From NCBI GenBank assembly GCA_019456165.1, contig VRUJ01000041.1:1-39020 (forward strand): a stretch of DNA of 39,020 nt. The letters are read 5' to 3'. The notes beneath the pieces were generated by a model that saw only the letters and a list, made by a program, of their open reading frames with translations, ran no database searches and was not told where the DNA came from. This document shows positions 26,354 through 32,497 of the stretch, piece by piece. Position 1 is the stretch's first letter. Each line of letters opens with the position of its first letter. The position numbers were made by a program, and so were the translations under genes. The DNA is from Chloroflexota bacterium. GTDB lineage: Bacteria; Chloroflexota; Anaerolineae; Anaerolineales; UBA11579.

Positions 26354-26450
26354 TGTCATCGAGTGTATTCGAAGAGGAGAAAAATTAATTTATGAATATA
26401 TGACTCCAAAGTTAAATCACACTCACTTCAAACATACTTTTTCGAGAGGC

Positions 26451-26484
26451 TTTCAAGACCGATTACGGCTTCATTTTTTGGCAT
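26451..26484 (-). pseudogene. duplicated 5' fragment of gatB
   Basis: A 34-bp segment matching the start of gatB (25806-25839) at 32 of 34 positions, in the same orientation, encoding MPKNEAVIGLE before the match stops. It lies between the two GIY-YIG cassettes, just as the real gatB start lies next to cassette A. This is a remnant of a duplicated cassette-plus-gatB-start unit. Confidence 0.75.
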
Positions 26485-26571
26485 CTGAGTCTCTCAAGCT
26501 AGGTTTTTTTTGGTTTTCATTCTAATGGAGAAATAACCAATATATTTTTCATTTATTGATTAATTTTTAAT

Positions 26572-26607
26572 TGTCATTCCGAGCCGAATTTTGGCGAGGA
26601 ATCCCTA
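26572..26607. repeat. left REP-like end of cassette B
   Basis: Matches 25943-25978. The hairpin GCCGAA/TTTGGC differs from A by a change that keeps a G-U pair in RNA. Confidence 0.65.
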
Positions 26608-26633
26608 GAACGCCCATTATTGAATCATCATCT

Positions 26634-26936
26634 CTATTCTATCATTACCTCATCAAACCAATCACCACTTAAATCTTCCCACGTACTGTTTGATGATTTG
26701 ATTAGATCCAGTTTTTTGCTTCTGCGCCAAGATTTAATTTGTTTCTCGCGAGTAATTGCTGTTTTTACGTCATTCGTTTCTTCAAAATAAACTAGGCGAG
26801 TGACACTATATTTCTGAGTGAAGCCTTCTATTGTTTTGTTTTTGTGCTGGTATATCCGTTTTTGTAGGTTATTCGTCATTCCGGTGTATAAGGTTCCGGT
26901 TTTGCTGGCCATAATGTAAACATAGTAGGTTTTCAT
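26634..26936 (-). CDS. GIY-YIG nuclease, copy B
   Basis: A 100-residue GIY-YIG protein, nearly identical to copy A over its length (YVYIMASKTGTLYTGMTN, LQKRIYQHKN, TREKQIKSWRR). It retains the C-terminal EVMIE that copy A has lost, so it is probably the ancestral full-length form. The catalytic Tyr, Arg and Glu are all present. It sits inside cassette B, downstream of the TIR gene. Confidence 0.9.
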   Translation of the reverse strand: MKTYYVYIMASKTGTLYTGMTNNLQKRIYQHKNKTIEGFTQKYSVTRLVYFEETNDVKTAITREKQIKSWRRSKKLDLIKSSNSTWEDLSGDWFDEVMIE

Positions 26937-26946
26937 GCTGGGCTAT

Positions 26947-26982
26947 TAGGGATTCCTCGGTGCTGCGCACCTCGGAATGACA
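26947..26982. repeat. right REP-like end of cassette B
   Basis: Nearly identical to 26318-26353, with the same GGTGC/GCACC hairpin. Confidence 0.65.
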
Positions 26983-27086
26983 TATCGTGGGATGCATGCG
27001 GCGCGAGTAAAGTGAAAAAATGGAGTGAAGGAATCATTGAGAAGATGACCTCATTTTTGAAATAAATTAGTATCCAAGAAAAACCC

Positions 27087-28298
27087 TCAATAATATGTTT
27101 GATTTGGATTTGGATTTGGATTTGGATTTATATTTCCATCCTGATCATAAAAAGGCGACCTTGGCAAACCCCCAGCTCTCCAAATTGAATCAAAAATAGG
27201 ACGCAAAATTAGGTCAAAATTATTTGGAGTATCATTAACAATTATTTCAGGAATCTTTAACACGTCTCTATCAATCTTAGAGAGATCTTTTAACTGATAA
27301 TTTCTCCCTAATCGATTTTCTAATTTATGATGTATAGGATTTTCAATCCATACGTTGAAATTTTTTACATTCACAAAGGTTACTGCAATCAACAATGGGA
27401 ATTGATCTTTCAACCCCGTTTGGACTTGTATGTATCTAGGAAGAGCATGAAGTATTTTTTTCTCTATAATGTCTCCTGCTACGAAAGGGATCTTATTACT
27501 TGCACCCCTTTCAAGGATACCCGAATCTACCACCTCAATGCATCCATTATTATATAGCTGAACATAACCAAAAACCTCAGGACCCCTTCCATTCCAACTT
27601 TCAGTGATGAATCCATCAAAATTATGTCGCTTGTTTGTAACTTCGTCGTACAGAGGTGCTAGACGACCAAAAACAGTAACATCATCAGAAATCATTTGGT
27701 CTAAATCATACTTAATATTTCCAGTGAAAGAATTAATTGGCAATAAATGTAAAACAACACAGTAATCTTTAATGAGGGGAGCTGGAGTTTCCTTTGCCTT
27801 GATTTTCATTATTCGTTCATTCCTGAAACTATGAACTCGTTCAAGTAATTCCGAATCCATATCTTGTGCTCGATCAATATCTGGTAATCCAAGCACCCTG
27901 GAAATCTCTTCTAACTGAGCCGCGTAAGAGTCGTGATAAGGAACATCTTGATACTTTGAAATAAAAAGGCTACCGAAAAAATCTCCTACTTCCCCGACAC
28001 GTAAAGGCAGGATACCAAAGGCATCATCCCTATCTTTGCGTTCTTGTGCTAACCCTATCTCCTTCAATACCCACTCAGAAATGACAGATGCAGCAGAAAG
28101 TATTACGAAAATATGTGAGCATTCATCCATAATCGCAGAAACAATTTTAGTTTCCCATTCTGCACCAATCGGGATGCTATCAGGCGCGATCCAGACTTCT
28201 GCATCTCGCTCTGCCAGACCCTCTGCGAGGTAACGGGCAAGAGTATGATCTCTCCTGTCATGAGTAGTATGTGAAATAAAAACTTTAGGGATGCTCAA
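27087..28298 (-). CDS. TIR-domain protein with C-terminal sensor-like domain
   Basis: A 403-residue protein. The TIR fold spans about residues 3-125: KVFISHTTHDRRD, AEVWIAPDSIPIGAEW, and ILSAASVISEWVLKEIGL, with Glu80 in the position of the catalytic NADase glutamate. The C-terminal half (from about 175) starts VVLHLLPINSF and continues to VFGYVQLYNNGCIEVVD and FDSIWRAGG. I believe this module also occurs behind AlbA_2/Schlafen-type domains in bacterial defence-like proteins, so it may sense or bind a partner. It ends in an Asn-Pro repeat coded by a hexanucleotide tract. The start is TTG, overlapping the AlkD stop, so it is translationally coupled to it. Confidence 0.85.
   Translation of the reverse strand: MSIPKVFISHTTHDRRDHTLARYLAEGLAERDAEVWIAPDSIPIGAEWETKIVSAIMDECSHIFVILSAASVISEWVLKEIGLAQERKDRDDAFGILPLRVGEVGDFFGSLFISKYQDVPYHDSYAAQLEEISRVLGLPDIDRAQDMDSELLERVHSFRNERIMKIKAKETPAPLIKDYCVVLHLLPINSFTGNIKYDLDQMISDDVTVFGRLAPLYDEVTNKRHNFDGFITESWNGRGPEVFGYVQLYNNGCIEVVDSGILERGASNKIPFVAGDIIEKKILHALPRYIQVQTGLKDQFPLLIAVTFVNVKNFNVWIENPIHHKLENRLGRNYQLKDLSKIDRDVLKIPEIIVNDTPNNFDLILRPIFDSIWRAGGLPRSPFYDQDGNINPNPNPNPNQTYY
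27103..27126. repeat. hexanucleotide tandem repeat in the TIR gene
   Basis: Four perfect TTTGGA units plus a partial unit just before. On the minus strand they encode the NPNPNPNP tail of the TIR protein. Slippage would change the tail length in steps of two residues without frameshift. Confidence 0.8.
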
Positions 28299-28993
28299 TT
28301 TTTCCCCTCCTTCTTCCTCAACCGCTCCTGCACCTTCTCGCTTTTTAACTCACGTAAAGCGTCTTTGGCGTTCCATTTGGCCGCCTTGTTGTCGATGGTT
28401 GCCATCTTTTCAGCTGCCATAATTGCTTTGGAATTTAAAGACAGATTACGTTTGCCGATGTGGCGTAACGCCCAATTGACCGCCTTCTTAACGAAATTGC
28501 GTTCATCAGTGGCTTCTCGCAAGATGAGGGGCAGGAAGCTCTCAAACTGTTCATCGGGCGCTACCTTATCATGCAAAGCCAGCCAGGCCAGCAGGGCGAA
28601 GCCAGCACGCTTGATGAACTCTTCGGGGCGCGCACTCCACTCGACAACCTTATCATATGCATAGGGAGTCTTGTCAAACAAATTCCCGCAACACTGATCG
28701 CATAAATCCCAAGAATTGAAATCTGAAACCCAGGCTTCCATCTGGTCCTCAGTGACTTGTTTCGGATCATCCAGCATACTCGCCAAAATACGGGCTTCGT
28801 GCATGCCGCTATCCCACAACTCCAAAGCCAGTTGGTGGTCTTTGCCCAGTTCTTTGGCTAATTTGCGCAGTTCAGGTATGCGAATACCATACGCTTTCTC
28901 AATATTGATGCCGAAGCGGGCCATACCTGCCGCATCTTCTGGATCGCCCATAGCTTGCAAGCGGCCGAGAACACCTTGGGCTTGATCACTCAT
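28295..28993 (-). CDS. AlkD-like DNA alkylation repair protein
   Basis: A 232-residue HEAT-repeat-type DNA glycosylase family protein. It opens with MARFGIN and YGIRIPELRKLAKELG; the conserved DSGMHEARILASML, DFNSWDLCDQCCGNLF and NFVKKAVNWALRHIGKRN are typical of the AlkD family, which removes positively charged alkylated bases. Length is normal. The stop overlaps the TTG start of the TIR gene by three bases within TTGA. It lies 60 bp downstream of gatA on the same strand. Confidence 0.9.
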   Translation of the reverse strand: MSDQAQGVLGRLQAMGDPEDAAGMARFGINIEKAYGIRIPELRKLAKELGKDHQLALELWDSGMHEARILASMLDDPKQVTEDQMEAWVSDFNSWDLCDQCCGNLFDKTPYAYDKVVEWSARPEEFIKRAGFALLAWLALHDKVAPDEQFESFLPLILREATDERNFVKKAVNWALRHIGKRNLSLNSKAIMAAEKMATIDNKAAKWNAKDALRELKSEKVQERLRKKEGKN

Positions 28994-29053
28994 AATTCTC
29001 AGGCTCCAGATTTGCGAAGATATTTTGTGTCACCGTCCTGAGGTATCCAACGC

Positions 29054-30655
29054 TCATATGATATCTTCCAAAACCTTTGGCCTCTCACTTCGCCAGGCGT
29101 CATTCTCAGTGGCCATTTCAAAGGCGCGGCCAATCCGGAAGATGGTTGCTTCAGAAAAATCTGGCCCGAGCAATTGGATACCAATAGGCAAACCAGCGCC
29201 ATCCAATCCGGCGGGGAGAGATATACCGGGCGTTCCAGCGTGGTTAGCGGTGACCGTCAACTGGTCAGCATATTGCATAAGTACTGAATCACCGAAGACA
29301 TCGCCAATCGGGAAGGCCGTAGACGGTGTGGTAGGAGTTAAAATAGCATCCAATTTGTATTCACCATCTGTATCGAAAACGGCATCATAGTCGCCTCTGA
29401 TTTTGGAACGCAAGCGCAGCGCGTGTTCGTAATACTGCTCACTGTACTGCGCAGCGCCGACATACATGCCCATAAGGATGCGCAGTTTGGGCTGCAAGCC
29501 AAACCCCTGGGCGCGCGAGCGGCGGTAAAGGTCCTTCAAGTTGGTGACGGCATCCGAAGTGCGATAACCGTATTTCACTCCATCGTAGCGGTGCAGGTTG
29601 GAGGCTGCTTCAACACGCGAGATTACGAAATATGCCGGTATGCCATAGCGCGTATGGGGCATGGGCACATGCTCAACAATTCGCGCTCCCAGATCCGAGA
29701 GAGTGTCAGCTGCACGTTGCGTGACAGCTTTGATCTCGTCAGGCAGCGGCTGTTCTTCAACTTCTCCGGTATCTGAGTTGAAATACGAAATTTTGAAGAA
29801 GTCCGGAGAAAGACCAATCCGCAATCCGCGGACACCCTCGTTTATCCCCGCGGTATAGTCAGGTACGGGAAGCGTCACAGCGGTAATATCGCGTTTGTCT
29901 GGGCCGGCGATTACGTTCAGCATCATGGCAGCATCAGTGACATTGCGTGCCACCGGACCAGGACAATCTAAAGAGGAACCAAAGGCGATCAAGCCGTAAC
30001 GTGAAACCCGCCCATAAGTTGGTTTAACGCCCACTACGCCGCAAAATGCTGCGGGCTGGCGGATAGATCCAGCGGTATCAGTACCCAAGGAGAGGGCGCC
30101 TTCTCCAGCTGCCACTGCCGCAGCGCTGCCTCCGGAAGAACCACCCGGAACGCGGCTGGGGTCCCAGGGGTTTCGAGGGACAGGTTTAAAGGCTGAGGAT
30201 TCATTTGAAGAGCCGTAGGTGAACTCGTCCAGATTGACCTTACCCAACATCACCCCGCCTGCAGCTTCCATCCTGGCAGCAGATGTAGCGGTATATGGAG
30301 CCACAAAGTTAGATAAGATCTTCGAACCTGCTGTTGATAAAGTCCCTTTGACTGTATAAATATCCTTGACCGTGAATGGAACACCTGCCAGAGGACCGGG
30401 AATTTCCCCAGTCTTTAGCTTATCGTCCACTTCTTCGGCCTGGAAGCGTGCCCGTTCAGCAGTTAGGGTGATGAATGCGTGTACGCGTTCAGTATCTTCT
30501 GGGAAGCTTTGCCCATTTTCCAAGCTGCCGGGACGGCCGTCCACAGCCTCGATACGCTCTAGTGTAGAATCTAACGCTTCAACAGCAGTTACCTCGCCTT
30601 TGCGAATCAGACTTGCCAACTCGTGTGCGGGAAGGTCGCAGAGTTCGCGGCTCAT
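29054..30655 (-). CDS. gatA: Asp-tRNA(Asn)/Glu-tRNA(Gln) amidotransferase subunit A
   Basis: A 533-residue GatA amidase. The Ser-cisSer-Lys triad is visible: Lys97 in PFTVKDIY, Ser173 in PGGSSGGSAA, and the nucleophile Ser197 in TDTAGSIRQPA. It carries a roughly 18-residue insertion near residues 40-56 and a second short one, so it is longer than the usual ~485. It generates ammonia from glutamine for the GatB kinase site. Its start overlaps the gatC stop by 4 bp. The gat order is then broken by the AlkD/TIR/GIY-YIG insert. Confidence 0.97.
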   Translation of the reverse strand: MSRELCDLPAHELASLIRKGEVTAVEALDSTLERIEAVDGRPGSLENGQSFPEDTERVHAFITLTAERARFQAEEVDDKLKTGEIPGPLAGVPFTVKDIYTVKGTLSTAGSKILSNFVAPYTATSAARMEAAGGVMLGKVNLDEFTYGSSNESSAFKPVPRNPWDPSRVPGGSSGGSAAAVAAGEGALSLGTDTAGSIRQPAAFCGVVGVKPTYGRVSRYGLIAFGSSLDCPGPVARNVTDAAMMLNVIAGPDKRDITAVTLPVPDYTAGINEGVRGLRIGLSPDFFKISYFNSDTGEVEEQPLPDEIKAVTQRAADTLSDLGARIVEHVPMPHTRYGIPAYFVISRVEAASNLHRYDGVKYGYRTSDAVTNLKDLYRRSRAQGFGLQPKLRILMGMYVGAAQYSEQYYEHALRLRSKIRGDYDAVFDTDGEYKLDAILTPTTPSTAFPIGDVFGDSVLMQYADQLTVTANHAGTPGISLPAGLDGAGLPIGIQLLGPDFSEATIFRIGRAFEMATENDAWRSERPKVLEDII

Positions 30656-30972
30656 TCTACATCCTCATGGGGAATATCAGGTACGATCAAATAACCGTCT
30701 TCGGTTTCCGGAGAAAGTGCAACTATCTCTTCCGGGTTGGGAAATGGATCGATAATATCCTTGCGCGGCTGGGCGCTGATCTCAGGTGTATAAGGTACAC
30801 CGTGTGAGGCGATGGGGGTATCTTTATCTAGTTTGACGGCCTTCAATACTTCAATTGCCTGCAATTGTTTGTTAAGTTCGGTACGAAGGTATTCGGCTTC
30901 AGCCTCATCCAATTCCAGGGCAGCCAGTTCAACCATGTGATCAAAGATTTCACGGGTGATTGTTTCACTCAT
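30652..30972 (-). CDS. gatC: Asp-tRNA(Asn)/Glu-tRNA(Gln) amidotransferase subunit C
   Basis: A 106-residue GatC. The N-terminal ITREIFDHMVELAALELDEAEAEYLRTELNKQLQAIEVL helix region and the C-terminal DPFPNPEEIVALSPETEDGYLIVP match the subunit that clamps GatA to GatB. The gene is first in the gatC-gatA unit and has a near-consensus promoter at 31001-31029. Coupled to gatA by a 4-bp overlap. Confidence 0.95.
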   Translation of the reverse strand: MSETITREIFDHMVELAALELDEAEAEYLRTELNKQLQAIEVLKAVKLDKDTPIASHGVPYTPEISAQPRKDIIDPFPNPEEIVALSPETEDGYLIVPDIPHEDVE

Positions 30973-31000
30973 TTATTTCTACCTCGCTTTGTAATGCTAA

Positions 31001-31029
31001 ATTGTACTCCGGTTGGGCAGGATGGTCAA
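31001..31029 (-). promoter_or_regulatory. gatC promoter
   Basis: TTGACC, a 17-bp spacer and TACAAT on the minus strand. The predicted start of transcription is near 30994, about 20 nt before the ATG at 30972. Confidence 0.55.
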
Positions 31030-31261
31030 AGTAGAGGTGGAGTAGTCAATAATAGAGCATAATTTCATATGTCATTAAGTATGTGGGGATTCGCCCCAAC
31101 CTACTGACTATAATGAAATCCAAAGGGCATTGACAAGTTACAACACTACTCCTGTTTGTCCGTTGATACGTTTTAACTCGAAGATCAAATCCGCAGGGTT
31201 TAGACACCAAAATTTTTTACACTCCCTTAAAAATCAGCCGCCCAATCCACACCTTCTCCCA

Positions 31262-31270
31262 TGCTATAAT
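31262..31270 (+). promoter_or_regulatory. extended -10 promoter of the acyl-CoA dehydrogenase
   Basis: TGCTATAAT, a perfect extended -10. Its predicted transcription start is near 31277, with GGGAG at 31291-31295 and ATG at 31301. Confidence 0.55.
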
Positions 31271-31300
31271 TCACCAAAACTTTTTAACACGGGAGTCTGT

Positions 31301-32458
31301 ATGACTTATATCTTAACCGATGAGCATGAGATGATCCGCCAGACAGCCCGCGATTTCGCACGCAATGAGATCGCACCAATCGCAGCTGAATTCGATGAGA
31401 GCGGTGAATTCCCCATGGAAACCATCAAGAGGATGGGCGCCATGGGCTTCATGGGCATTGAAGTGCCAGAGGAATACGGCGGAGCGGGGATGGATGCCTT
31501 GGCTTACGTTATCGCGGTTGAGGAGATAAGCAAGGTAGATGCTTCGCATGGAGGCATCATGTCGGTCAACAATTCACTTTTCTGCCATACAATTCTTCGA
31601 TATGGGAGCGAAGCACAAAAGAAAAAATATCTCACAGATGCAGCCTCCGGCAAAATAGTCGCTGCATATTCCTTAACCGAACCCATGTCTGGTTCAGACG
31701 CTAGCACAATGCGCAGCAAAGCAGTCCTTGAGAATGGACACTACGTGCTCAACGGGCGAAAATCCTGGGTTACCAGCGGCCCGGTCGCAGATTACATAGT
31801 TGTATTTATGCTGACAGACGTAGAAGAGGAGCACAAAGGAATCAGCGCATTTATCGTAGAAGGGGACACTCCCGGATTCGAACGCGGTAAAAAAGAGCCA
31901 AAATTGGGTATCCGAGCTTCAGCCACCAGCGAAATTGTCTTCGAAAACTGCCGCGTACCTCTCGAAAATAGGCTTGGGGAAGAAGGCCAGGGTTTTATAA
32001 TCGCTATGGCCGTCTTGGATGCTGGGCGCATTGGTATTGGCGCCCAAGCCCTGGGCATTGCCCAGGCAGCTTATGAGGCCAGCCTGGAGTATGTCAAAGA
32101 AAGGGAAGCCTTCGGCAAAAAGATCGGCCAATTCCAGGGGACCGGCTTCAAGATCGCGGATATGAAAACGCGCATTGAAGCATCACGCGGGCTGCTCTAC
32201 AGCGCTGCGATGGCTAAAGAACATAGTAAGGAAAACGACCAACGTTATACCCTGGAAGCCTCCATGGCAAAATTATTCGCCTCTGAAACCGCTATGTTTT
32301 GCGCCCACCACGCCGTCCAGATTCACGGCGCAATGGGTTACAGCAAAGAATTTCCCGTGGAACGCTATTTCAGGGACGCCAAGATCACCGAGATCTACGA
32401 AGGCACTAGCGAAATCCAACGGATGGTTATCTCTCGGCTCGAAACCGGGCTGCGCTAA
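31301..32458 (+). CDS. acyl-CoA dehydrogenase
   Basis: A 385-residue acyl-CoA dehydrogenase starting MTYILTDEHEMIRQTARDFA. The FAD-binding SLTEPMSGSDASTM loop and KSWVTSGP are present, and the C-terminal YEGTSEIQRMVI carries the catalytic-loop region of the family. It makes the first oxidation of beta-oxidation or of branched-chain acyl-CoA breakdown; chain length cannot be read. GGGAG precedes the ATG at 31301, and the promoter at 31262 would not produce a longer form. Confidence 0.93.
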   Translation: MTYILTDEHEMIRQTARDFARNEIAPIAAEFDESGEFPMETIKRMGAMGFMGIEVPEEYGGAGMDALAYVIAVEEISKVDASHGGIMSVNNSLFCHTILRYGSEAQKKKYLTDAASGKIVAAYSLTEPMSGSDASTMRSKAVLENGHYVLNGRKSWVTSGPVADYIVVFMLTDVEEEHKGISAFIVEGDTPGFERGKKEPKLGIRASATSEIVFENCRVPLENRLGEEGQGFIIAMAVLDAGRIGIGAQALGIAQAAYEASLEYVKEREAFGKKIGQFQGTGFKIADMKTRIEASRGLLYSAAMAKEHSKENDQRYTLEASMAKLFASETAMFCAHHAVQIHGAMGYSKEFPVERYFRDAKITEIYEGTSEIQRMVISRLETGLR

Positions 32459-32497
32459 AACAAAACCGAACCTAACACTTAGTCGTTTGCATCGGCC

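Larger units (their letters stand above)
26572..26982. mobile_element. GIY-YIG cassette B (411 bp, inverted REP-like ends)
   Basis: Same length and organisation as cassette A, 629 bp upstream in gat direction. The left end reads TGTCATTCCGAG ... CGAGGAATCCCTA with a GCCGAA/TTTGGC hairpin. The right end is nearly identical to that of A. Sequence outside the two ends diverges quickly, so the ends mark a real boundary. Confidence 0.65.
30973..31300. other. divergent intergenic region, gatC / acyl-CoA dehydrogenase
   Basis: 328 bp holding the gatC promoter (31001-31029), a small GGGG/CCCC hairpin near 31084-31097, a TATAAT at 31109-31114, and the extended -10 at 31262-31270 for the acyl-CoA dehydrogenase. 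No gene is seen. Confidence 0.5.

Noticed and set aside
25943..26982. Spaced similar repeats that might be a CRISPR array
   Set aside because: Only four ends in inverted pairs, each pair enclosing a full nuclease gene; no regular direct repeats or short spacers and no cas genes.
31130..31300. 57-residue N-terminal extension of the acyl-CoA dehydrogenase
   Set aside because: The promoter and GGGAG site lie inside this stretch and the family normally begins at the ATG at 31301.
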